Assembly (NCBI GenBank): GCA_027924585.1
Contig: BSBM01000179.1
Coordinates: 10,631,001-10,695,000 of the forward strand
From: Larix kaempferi
Lineage: Eukaryota > Streptophyta > Pinopsida > Pinales > Pinaceae
DNA: 64,000 nt
Reading direction: 5' to 3'
A model generated the notes under the pieces. It had not been told where the DNA came from. It saw nothing but the letters and a program-made list of their open reading frames with translations, and did not search any database. The translations under genes were made by a program, and so were the position numbers. This document shows, piece after piece, positions 22,231 to 31,254 of this stretch; the first letter of the stretch is position 1, and the number at the start of each line of letters is the position of its first letter.

Positions 22231-23585
22231 ATGGCATGTTCAGGTTGTCCCTTCAAATTGTACAAACCTCCCTCTTGCTTTCCAATCACTACTGCATCAT
22301 CTATGGTCTTTCCCTTTGGCCACATTAGGACTTGGCCATCTACAAATGCAACCCTCATACCTTTTGCATCTAATGCAGAAATGGAGAGTAAGTTCTTCTT
22401 GAGCCCAGGTACATAAAGTACTTCCTTCATCTTCAATGATTTTCCAGAATCTAGGTTGTAGGAGGCTTCACCACTTCCTTTGATTGGGTATTGATAATCA
22501 TCCCCAAGTTTCACCTTATGGGGTGATTCATGTTCAGATAGGTTCACAAAGGATTCTTTAAACCCAGTCATGTGTTTGGAAGCCCCACTATCAATCAACC
22601 AATCATTACATCCATGGGAGATGGTACCTGTAAGAGCAGAAATTAGAACATATTCTTCTTCACTTGATGAGTCATCATCACTACTACTTTCTGCCCTAGC
22701 CTTCTTCTTTGGAGGTTCATCATCTTCGGCAGCATGAGCATAAAACCTTCTTTTGCTGCCCTTCTTCTTCTTACTGGAGTTGTTGTTATTATCCCTTTTG
22801 TTCTTGGGACAATCTGAAGCAAAGTGACCCTTCTCATTGCATGTGAAGCATCTCAGGTCCTTCTTACTCTTTTGATGGAATCTTTTGTGGTGAGAGTGAT
22901 CCTTCTTGGTTTTGCTTCTCTTGGTGTGAGCTGCAAGAGCTTGATATTCTCCTCCCATCTTTTCCTCATGAGCTATGAGTCTAGCTTCTTCTTGAGAGCA
23001 TTCTTCCCTCAATCTGTTGAAGGAGATCAATTTCTTCCTTGCACAAATTCCTTGAATAAAGGAATCCCATGACCTGGGTAGGCCATTTAGAGTGGTCATC
23101 ACCACTTCACCATTCTCCACCATTTCATCTACTGCTTCTAATTGTTCCTTGATCTGGGAGACCCTTGAAAAGTAAGATTGAATGGTTTCTCCATTCTGAA
23201 ACTTCACTGCTTTCAATTGGTTCCGCAGGGTCATCTTCCGATTTATGTTCTTTCCTTCAAATAGCTTGGTCAAGGATTCAAACATCTCTTTGGGTGTCTT
23301 AAGAGAAGACACATGAGGTATGAGATGGTCTTTGATAGAATCAGCAATGATTCTCTTTGCCTTGACCAAGTTCTTCTTGTGCAATGCCTTGGCTTCTTCA
23401 TCCTCTAGGATAGGGATGTCTTCTTTCACATATGAGTCCAACTCATTCTCTTCCAGGATTAACCCAATCCTATACTTCCAGGCTCGGAAGTTGTCAGCCC
23501 CTTCAAGCTTATCCTCAAGCTTAGTGTGGAGAGACATCTTTAAGAGTACTTCAAATGGAAATAGAAAAGATTTAGGACTTACCAC
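22221..23585 (-). CDS. Copia C Gag-protease, intact 454-codon frame
   Basis: The likely start is the ATG at 23537 (MSLHTKLEDKLEGADNFRAW); the upstream ATG at 23585 is less typical. The protein has a Copia Gag domain (UBN2 type: WKYRIGLILEENEL, DSIKDHLIPHV, LFEGKNINRKMTLRNQL, YFSRVSQIKEQL), then a CCHC knuckle CFTCNEKGHFASDC. A Lys/Ser/Asp-rich linker follows, then the retropepsin motif DWLIDSGASKHMTG, and the frame ends within the pre-integrase domain (EGGLYNLKGQPEHAMVT). No stop or frameshift is seen. Gag packages the RNA into particles and the protease processes it. The frame ends where foreign sequence begins, so integrase is lost. Confidence 0.93.
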   Translation of the reverse strand: MVSPKSFLFPFEVLLKMSLHTKLEDKLEGADNFRAWKYRIGLILEENELDSYVKEDIPILEDEEAKALHKKNLVKAKRIIADSIKDHLIPHVSSLKTPKEMFESLTKLFEGKNINRKMTLRNQLKAVKFQNGETIQSYFSRVSQIKEQLEAVDEMVENGEVVMTTLNGLPRSWDSFIQGICARKKLISFNRLREECSQEEARLIAHEEKMGGEYQALAAHTKRSKTKKDHSHHKRFHQKSKKDLRCFTCNEKGHFASDCPKNKRDNNNNSSKKKKGSKRRFYAHAAEDDEPPKKKARAESSSDDDSSSEEEYVLISALTGTISHGCNDWLIDSGASKHMTGFKESFVNLSEHESPHKVKLGDDYQYPIKGSGEASYNLDSGKSLKMKEVLYVPGLKKNLLSISALDAKGMRVAFVDGQVLMWPKGKTIDDAVVIGKQEGGLYNLKGQPEHAMVT

Positions 23586-24098
23586 TTGAAGTGCTGAAAC
23601 TGGATCTGGTCCCGGATTAGGGTTTGTCAGAGAAACCCTAAAAATTCAAAATGTGAATTTCAAAATTCCGAAAGGATAGAAAGATGCGCCTTGGAGAGCT
23701 GATCAGCCTAGTACATTCAGAATTTGAGATCAGCAAAGTCTTGCCCTTCAAAATTGCCTTTTTGTCCTCCCGGGTTCACTATGGAGAGCCCTGAATTAGG
23801 GTTTGAGTTTCCTGGAGATCTACCCAGCCAAAAATCTCGATCCAAAGCTCTAACCTTCGATTTTTGCAAGGATATTCCAGTTGTGCCTTCAGTTTCCATA
23901 AATTCCTATTTTTGTGGAAACCCTAATTTTTAGGGCCAAATCTGAAAATGCTCGGAACTGAATTCTGATTGGACAGATAGATGCGCCTTGATGAGTAGAT
24001 CCAATCTACTATACTGAATTTCAAAAAACTATGGAGAGAAACCCAATAAACAAGGAATACAAGCTTCCGTCACTGCAAAATGTCTTCTTCTCAGTTAA

Positions 24099-24110
24099 GC
24101 TCTGATACCA
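24099..24110 (-). other. Copia C primer binding site, initiator Met-tRNA
   Basis: The minus strand reads TGGTATCAGAGC directly after the 5' LTR end at 24111. Confidence 0.93.
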
Positions 24111-24718
24111 TGTTAAATTTTCAGTATTAAATCACAATACTATAGGATCTTTGCTGAGAGAATAACATCTACAGTATATCAATGCATGACAATCATAATA
24201 TGACAAGCATCACAAGCATCACAAGAATCAAAAGCATAGAGACAAGAGACACAGAGTTTCCGTGGGGAAAACCCTAAGGTGAAAAACCCCACAACTTCCT
24301 CAGAGATAGAGAGAGCAATGGCTCAACCAAAATACAACCAAATAACACTGAGATAGTCTCCTAGCACATGATCCTCCTCCTCCTCACTAGTGCGCTACTT
24401 TTCAGAGAGAGAGATAGATACTTTTCCGAGTGATTAAAATAGAGATCTCCTATCTCTATTTATACTCACCTTTTTGCCCAGTGACCTACTGGGGCCGACT
24501 TGTCTACTTGAGTACATCCACATTATATTATATATTAATTAGGGCCGACCCCATAAGGTGGTCTAATAACCCATCGGCAAGTACACACACTTGCGACACT
24601 TGTCAATCCACATGACAACACTTCCTTATAGAGGAATAACACATCTCTTATAAGGGTACAATAAATATATATATAATATACTGATGAAATACATTCCGAA
24701 GTTACATATACATCAACA
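24111..24718 (-). repeat. Copia C 5' LTR (right copy) with TATA box
   Basis: This 608-bp copy has TGTT/AACA ends. The minus-strand TATA box GTATAAATAGAG lies around 24456-24467 and would drive the element's genomic RNA. Confidence 0.96.
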
Positions 24719-24723
24719 CAGCT
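24719..24723. repeat. Target-site duplication CAGCT (right)
   Basis: It is identical to 17741-17745. Confidence 0.95.
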
Positions 24724-25463
24724 AAGATTGAATTTGAAAGGGCTTGGAGGTTTTTTCCTTCTACCTCTAACTCTAGGAAGATGGGGCAGTGATCAGATAT
24801 CCCACCTGACCCTACCCACTGTCTGACAACATCAACTCCCAGTGCCAACACATCGGCCACCAGAAACCTATCCAGTCTTTTAGCCACCCTATGTTCCCCA
24901 GCTCTCTTATTCCTCCAAGTCGGAGTTAACTTGGATGGTAAAATGTCAATAAGATCCTTCCTGGCAAAGGATTGAATGAAATAATTTGCTAATGTATCCG
25001 GAGCAGCCCGAGGCCCCCACACTTCAGAGGACCCCAGAGTAAGATTTAAATCCCCACCCAAAATCACATCCCTTCCTTCAAAAAGATCCATACATAACAA
25101 GGAGTCCCAGAAGCCAGCCCTATTTAAATAGGGCCCGTAGATATTGAGAACCGTGATCATCCGACCGATCTCAGCATCCCAAACTTCCAAACCGATACCA
25201 GAAGAGATTCCCCAAGAACTATCACATCTGCAACTCTTTACCTTCCACCCCGATGCCATCCCTCTAGAGCGCCCCCGAGCATCCACTCCAACAAACTTCC
25301 AACCAGGAAGCAAAGATTCTAAATCCCGTTTTACATCCACACTGCCACCCAGAGTTTCTTGCAACAATAAAACATCCGGTTGATTTAAGTCTACCAGCCT
25401 CCGAAGCGACAATTTTTTAATGGGACTCGCCAACCCACGACAGTTGAAGGACATAAGTTTCAT
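24724..25463 (-). pseudogene. L1 ORF2, N-terminal part: AP-type endonuclease
   Basis: The ATG at 25463 opens MKLMSFNCRGLASPIK, the typical start of plant L1 ORF2. Endonuclease motifs follow in order: PDVLLLQET (catalytic Glu), ITVLNIYGPY, VILGGDLNLTLG (Asp/Asn), RLDRFLVAD and GGISDHCPIFLEL (Asp-His). All the usual catalytic residues seem present, so this domain looks intact. The frame shifts near the A-run at about 24750, just before the Copia junction, and the protein continues at 17740. The start overlaps the ORF1 stop as ATGA. Confidence 0.93.
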
Positions 25464-27140
25464 AATATACCCCCATCCTGGGCTTTCACTGCTCTAAGTG
25501 CCCACTCAATAGAAGATTGTGTACCCATCACTAAATCCACTTTAGCCCGTTCTTGAGCTTTAGAAAAAAGGGATTTGCGGCCTCAACCTTTGCCCCCAAC
25601 ACTATATGCCAATTCAGGAAGTCCCTTCCCCCCCGATCCATCTACAGGTATCTCCCTACTTCGAAGAGCATATCAGATATTTCTACTCTCAGAGCTGGTA
25701 GAGTGATTGGTGGATACATTGGACGGCGTGAAAACACTATCCTCATCAGTCGACAGATAAGGAGCAGCCGAGCATTGTAAGACAGTACGGGCTTGTGGAG
25801 TAGACCCAAGACTACCCCCCCCCAAAACATTAGAGTCCTCTAATAAGGAAACAACAGGAGATAAGAAATGAGACATACCTGAGGGATTCGTAGATGAACC
25901 CCGTCGAATAATGGACAACTCTGATAGCATTCTGGAAGTGGCTCGAGTAGTAGGAGTCGCGGAACACAAAGAATCCCCCTCAGCATCTGGATCCACACTC
26001 CCTATAATCTCCTTTCCATTGTTCACCAAAGGTGGCAACAATACCTCTGATCCATGCCTCCCACATATATCTGATGGTACCACAGAATCTAAGATCACCC
26101 CCCTGTCAATAGCAGGCCCACTCCCATCAGCCACCACCACCTGAGAGCTCACCATCGACAAAGGATCTGCGCCTACTTCTGCATCTTCATTGGTCAGAGG
26201 CTTACTAGTCCGAAACGGTAAAGGGCAACTGGCTACCAGATGTCCATGAACGTGGCAGCGGTGACACCTAAACGGCACACCCACATAATCTAGAATTTGA
26301 ACATAGTCCCCATCCTTGGATTTAACATTAATCTCAGCAGAGAGTCCCAGCCGAAGATCGATATTTACCAATATCTTAGCCACCATGTATTTGCCAGTCT
26401 CATAGTGGGAGGAATCAGAACACACATATTCACCAAGAAAATTCCCAATCTCAGCAAACCGAGTTTCATTCCACAAATGCATGGGAAACCCTGGAAGCTT
26501 CACCTACAACGGTTCTTTAACAATTTTCTCTGATTTTGAATCGAAGAAGGGGAACCAGCTTTTCAGAACAAGAGGGACTCCCAACATCGACCATTGTCAA
26601 CTTAATACAACATCGACCTCCCCTTTGTTCGATAAGATGAAGGAAAACCATCCTTTCGTCAATACCCGAACTTCAGGGGCTGATGACATGAAATTCTTCC
26701 ACTGCTCAGCCGCCCAACGCTGAAGGAAACCGCGACCAAATCTTCTGCCCCAAACATGTCCAACCACAGCAGTGAGAGAGAAATCCTCCGCCTCTGCCAT
26801 CGTAACATCCACCCCCAACACTAACAGGTCCTTTCTCTTCCGTTCTTTAACCATCTGAGCGGATTTTTTAAGTGAGTCAACCTTAGCAGAGATCCCTGTT
26901 CGAGGACTAGGTAGGGATTCAACATCTGGCAAAAATTCTCCACCGCCCGGGGCAGCCTTTACATGACCACTGGAAGAAAACGCCCTGGGATACGGGCCCA
27001 GTATATACCTCTGGCCCCCCGCCTATCATGGAGGGTCCAGACAAAATCCCCGACCGAGTCATCCCAGCAATGACTTCTCCATCAGCAAAATTCTCTCTGT
27101 CACCTACTCCGACCGAAGTGTAATCCACATCCTCCACCAT
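25460..27140 (-). pseudogene. L1 ORF1 (DUF4283-like + CCHC knuckle), broken
   Basis: The frame is traceable from an ATG near 27140 to the TGA at 25460-25462. The N-terminal stretch shifts frame between about 27000 and 26940. A DUF4283-like core follows (RRFGRGFLQRW, TKGWFSFIL, VPLVLKSWFPFF, VKLPGFPMHLW). A zinc knuckle (VPFRCHRCHVHGHLVASC) and a long Ser/Pro-rich tail complete it. In-frame stops are TGA 26597-26599, TAG 26504-26506, TGA 25673-25675 and TGA 25583-25585. The TAG lies where Trp is expected (EPL-stop-VKLPG). ORF1 proteins bind L1 RNA, but this one cannot be made whole. Confidence 0.85.
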
Positions 27141-27929
27141 GCCAATCCCTTGCACCAAACAAGCAACAAATCCGCTGACAGAACAGGAACCCCAGAAATA
27201 ATAAAAAAATACCAAACACAGAAAGGGACCGGCCTCCAATCCACAATTCCAAGAATTATGCAATCATCACCACGCTTTCCTCAGCGATCCCCACACATCC
27301 CCGAAAAACCCGACCCTCATCCACGGCTAAGAGAGCATGACCAACCAACTACAAACCCCATCAATTGCTCCACACGACACCAAGAATCAATCCAAACATC
27401 AGCTGGACAAGCCAAAAATCACTAGATTTCATAAGCCCTCAATCAGCATAGCTCAAAATCCCTCGTTCCTTCTTCCTGGTTCTTGGACCGACCAATTGAA
27501 TCTAGTTATGCAAATCACTAATTAATAACTAAATAGACTGGCTCATTCATTGCAGAAATGTTGTTGCTATACAAGTACCATGGAAGAGAAGACCGCATGG
27601 GATAATGCCGAGAAAAGGGATTTAGAGCGGGTGGTAATTAATTGAGGCCGAGTTTTAATTCCATTGTTGTAGTCATCCAAGAAGGTCATCCTCTGGTCCG
27701 ATGCCTTAATTTCTTATTTGTAATCAAATCCAATCAGAACTTCATCAACATAAATCTTCAGATCCCCTGTAATGCTGCTCACGTCCTTCAATCATTTCTG
27801 AACCTTGATGTTCCATGGCGAGGGTTGTTGAATCTTGAATTCATATTCCACGCTTCTTGCAGCTCTCAAAATCTCTGATCATCGGTTCCACCAATTGAAC
27901 ATAGTGTTAAAAGGAATTGAGTTCTCCAG

Positions 27930-27942
27930 CATTAGTACTAGT
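27930..27942. repeat. Right target-site duplication of the L1
   Basis: gcattagtacTag is the partner of 14041-14053. It lies at the expected 5' side of the minus-strand L1. Confidence 0.7.
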
Positions 27943-28994
27943 TGTTAAGGTCTCCATTTCAAATAAGTTGTAATTTCAACCTCGAAATGAAAAATAAGGG
28001 GTCATGGTAGCAATAGTTTACAATTCCCTATAGATAAAAAAAATCCTTCTTCATAACAATTTAATCCTAAACGTATCATGATATCATGTGTCTAAGCAAA
28101 CTCCTTACACATATAACTTTATTAAAAAAACGCTACCTATATTGTAATTGCACCGAGAGGAGCACTCTTGTAAGGTAACGTAACGTAATGTAACATAACA
28201 TAAGGCAAAAAAATAATTAAAATATTAAAAATTGATGTCCATTTATAAAATAAAAATAAAAATTTAAACCAAGATATATCAACCAAAAGAGAAATCAAAT
28301 TTCTCAAGTTTAAATTAAAAAAAAAACACTCTCATGAAATTGGATCCCTCTGGATACTCCATAGATTTGAGTTTAAGATGGATCTATACTAGTTAACTAC
28401 ACAACAATCATCTCACCTCGAGACAATTTCACACCTACCAATCAAGGTTATACTTACCTTTCTCATTTTTTCGTTGAAAGTTTGGACAATTTGGTTTGGT
28501 AAATTAAATTGCAAGACATTGTAGAAATAGATATATGGCTTTAATCAAATCATTGTCACGAAAGAAAACAAGACAAAATGACTCCGTTGTCATCAATGAA
28601 CATTACAAGTTGTGGTATGTGCTTAGCAAAGGTGTGGGATAACTTGCACTCAAATAGCCTTCTGTCGGGGACGGAAAAATTTTCGGCGAGGCATAATTCC
28701 ACCTTTTCTCGTTATTTTTTGGAATTTCAATGATTTCGGTCGTCTTAAAATGGGCCAAAATCCCTAGAAACACAATTTCATAGCATAGTTCCGCAATAAA
28801 TAAAGTGAAACTAAGATTCAACCAGTTTTTATAACCCAATCTAAGAAACAAATCACCAAAAAAGTGGGGCCATTTGAGTGACAGTTATCCCAAGCCCTTA
28901 GCAAACGGATGGGAAATGGCTCCATCTCGTGGGGGAGGAATCTTCTTGGGGCGACTTTAAAGTCTCACCTGATCTTCCATGAAAGATGGACTCT

Positions 28995-29083
28995 GATTTG
29001 TGGTTCAGAAAATAACCCACTTAAATAATAACAACCATCTAATTTGTGGTTCAGAAAATAACCCACTTAAATAATAACAACCA
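28995..29083 (+). repeat. 47-bp tandem duplication in the MYB promoter
   Basis: atttgtggttcagaaaat.. through ..aataataacaacca is present at 28995-29036 and again at 29042-29083 with no visible difference across the 42-bp core. It lies about 115-205 bp before the ATG. It doubles an aacaacca motif that a MYB protein could bind. Confidence 0.9.
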
Positions 29084-29113
29084 CACCTATCTAAGCCAGA
29101 GTGGCCTCATCAG

Positions 29114-29160
29114 CCAATGAAATTCGATGTACGCCATAACGGCTTCTTTCTATAATTATT
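29114..29160 (+). promoter_or_regulatory. Putative CCAAT box and TATA-like element of the MYB gene
   Basis: CCAAT is at 29114-29118, and a weak TATA-like element (tcTATAATTAtt) is at 29151-29160, about 40-50 bp before the start codon. The short leader this implies makes the TATA call tentative. Confidence 0.35.
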
Positions 29161-29199
29161 ACTTGTTCTATCTATTTCACTGAGACTAAGTACATGAAC

Positions 29200-30071
29200 A
29201 TGGGGAGATCTCCGTGCTGTGAGAAGGCTCACACTAACAAGGGGGCCTGGACTGAACAAGAAGATGGCCGCCTTATCGCTTACATTCAAGCCCACGGCGA
29301 AGGCGCCTGGCGTTCCCTTCCCAAGGCCGCAGGTTTCTTGCCAAACCTCTGAATGGAATTTATAATGGATTTTATAGCTGCTTGCAGTAAATTGATATAA
29401 GAGATTCTATATAACGTTTCTTGATTTTTTCCGATTGCAGGGCTTCTGCGATGCGGGAAGAGCTGCAGACTCCGATGGATAAACTACCTGCGTCCCGATC
29501 TCAGGCGAGGAAACTTCTCAGAAGAAGAAGAGGAGCTTATCATCAAACTCCACTCCCTCCTCGGCAACAAGTATGTAATTTCATAGCCTTAACTGCTTCA
29601 ATCCATAGACTGAATTTTATATTAAACGTATCTGGGGTGAGAGGTCTCAAATTTCTTGAAATGTTAATCGTTATTTGGAACCGAAATTTCAAGAACATGC
29701 ACCGAATTGATATTGATTGGTCTGTGAAACTGTACAGATGGTCTCTTATTGCAGGGAGATTGTCAGGGCGGACGGACAACGAGATAAAGAACTACTGGAA
29801 TTCCCACATCAAGAAGAAATTGGTGAGCAGGGGACTCGACCCCAAGTCCCATCGCCTCCCCGGCCACCCACGCAACAGCAACATTACCTGTTCCTCTCAG
29901 CAGGAAATTCCGGCGTTCCAGAGCCCGAGAACGCCGGAGATGGCAGACTTCTTTCAAGACGTCTGCTCTGAAAGCTCAGCGATGGAGCTGGCCGCTTCTA
30001 AAGCCGAAGAGCATCCCGACCTGAATCTTGATCTGTGTATCAGCTTGCCTTTTCATTCGTTCGAAGTCTAA
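29200..30071 (+). CDS. R2R3-MYB transcription factor, subgroup-4-like repressor
   Basis: Three exons, 29200-29332, 29441-29570 and 29738-30071, join to 199 codons (198 residues) with GT-AG introns at the two classic R2R3-MYB positions; exon 2 has the usual 130 bp. The protein starts [18 protein letters not shown]2 has Trp17, Trp37 and Trp57; R3 has Phe70, Trp89 and Trp108. R3 carries the full bHLH-interaction motif [DE]Lx2[RK]x3Lx6Lx3R (Glu76 to Arg95). After R3 comes [12 protein letters not shown], the subgroup-4 C1 motif. [13 protein letters not shown] near the C terminus contains an EAR repressor motif (LNLDL, 183-187). Relatives repress phenylpropanoid and lignin genes in the nucleus. All splice sites, start and stop are intact, so the gene is probably functional. 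The C-terminal tail is short. Confidence 0.95.
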
Positions 30072-30660
30072 TTCTGGCAACGGAGTGGGCTGCAAGTAAA
30101 CTATTGCTGGCAAAATAGATATTGTGAGCAGATTGCTCGTTGCTGGCTGTTTTTCTGACTCTAGAGTTTAGGCTCATCTCTTAATTTACTGGTGTCGGAG
30201 TCCACAGCTAGATCATTACGCACAACAGGATCAAATCATGTTTACCAGCTGTGGCATCCGAGAGAGTCTGTAACCAACATAAACACACAGAGATGGAAAT
30301 TAGTTCTATGAGTGTTGCAGCTAGCAGAAATTAGTGTATAAAAGCGTAGTTAAGCCATCTCGTGAAAGAAAACAGAAAACTGTAATAATTAGTGAGAAGG
30401 CATATGGATGATAATAGCTATCCGATGTTAGAGTATTGTTGTTATTAAGTTTGCTGTGCGACATTTGTTTTTGGCAGTCGATTTTGATTATGTAATTATG
30501 TAATTTAATCTTAGTTTGATTTTCCAAAATAGCAAATGTTAACATACTAAAAAAATCTAATATTTACATATTAATATTAATGTTTTGAAGCCTATTTTAA
30601 AGTATGCATGGCATATGGCATATGGCTTTACATTTGTATACGTGTTTGTTACTTTAGCAG
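30072..30660. other. Downstream of MYB: no gene seen
   Basis: AT-rich sequence presumably holding the MYB 3' UTR. I found no coding signal. Confidence 0.5.
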
Positions 30661-30664
30661 GTCA

Positions 30665-31250
30665 TAGAGACCAAGCAACTCACCGCGGAGGTCGAGCTAT
30701 AGGCAGAGGGAATATTGGGTGCGGTTCAGTTTTAATAAGAAAGGATGGATATGTTGGATGTTGGACTTGTGGAGAACTGCATATGATTGCCCTCAATATC
30801 AGGCTGCTGGGCCAGCACAGAGAGAGGGAGAGGCCAAGATGGGACAGAGTCCAGGACAGCATCAGATTCATGCAGTAGTGGGGCTGAGCATCAAGCCACA
30901 GTAATAGAGACTACAGCTAGGATTAACAATATTAAATTATCTATTTTGATTGATCCTGGTGCAACAGAAATTTCACATTTTGCATTTACTAGCAGTGGTT
31001 TGAAAGCCAAAGTTAAAGATGACTTCAAACTGGTAGAGATGGCTTTAGGAGTTAAGCAATCCATAGGTTCCCTTGTAAAGGAGTGGGTCGTCCAGATTGG
31101 TGATTGTTATACAAAGATGAAACTATATAGTCACAGCCCTAGGATCCTATGACCTAGTTATTGGAATGGATTGGCTTGAATCCCACCGAGCTATAGAAGA
31201 CTGTTTAAAAAGGGTAGTTCATTGTCAAGATGGTTTGGGTTATTATCTCT
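30665..31250 (+). pseudogene. Gypsy gag-protease fragment
   Basis: Across more than one frame there is a zinc-knuckle remnant (CWTCGELH, with DCPQYQAAG in the neighbouring frame) followed by a Gln/Gly-rich linker. A retropepsin comes next: ILIDPGATE where LIDSGAT/S is usual, then GSYDLVIGMDWLESHRA. It ends in two stops near 31250 and no RT follows. It is an old, isolated scrap of a Ty3/Gypsy polyprotein with Ser changed to Pro beside the catalytic Asp. Confidence 0.78.
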
Positions 31251-31254
31251 ATTA

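Larger units (their letters stand above)
17746..24718 (-). mobile_element. Young Copia element C, non-autonomous, in L1 ORF2
   Basis: This is a 6973-bp element on the minus strand with 608-bp LTRs, 5-bp target duplications, a Met-tRNA primer site and a polypurine tract. By eye the LTRs differ at only about three positions (for example agcaGatg/agcaCatg, actaAtga/actgAtga, ttccAaag/ttccGaag), so insertion was recent. Gag and protease are open. Integrase is absent, and reverse transcriptase is reduced to fragments without YVDD. RNase H is open. A foreign exon-like segment fills about 21010-22230. The element could only have moved with enzymes from relatives such as element D. Confidence 0.95.
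14054..27929 (-). mobile_element. Near full-length L1 (LINE) retrotransposon, interrupted by a Copia
   Basis: The L1 lies on the minus strand: 5' leader, ORF1 (ending 25460), ORF2 endonuclease (from 25463), a Copia insertion at 17746-24718, then the rest of ORF2, a short 3' tail and an A-rich end. Subtracting the Copia and its 5-bp duplication leaves about 6.9 kb, a normal length for a complete plant L1. It is dead: ORF1 has four in-frame stops and ORF2 has several stops and at least one frameshift. The 13-bp flanking repeats at both ends support a single retrotransposition event. The TSD call rests on one 13-bp match, so the 5' edge is less certain than the coding content. Confidence 0.85.
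27943..29199. other. Upstream region of the MYB gene
   Basis: AT-rich non-coding sequence between the L1 5' end and the MYB start codon. A short run of gtaacgtaacgtaatgtaac occurs near 28176. The 47-bp duplication and core promoter elements are given separately. Confidence 0.6.

Noticed and set aside
29421-30071. Continuous 216-codon frame over the MYB gene
   Set aside because: It reads through introns and uses the wrong frame for exon 2; the spliced model gives the canonical R2R3 domain.
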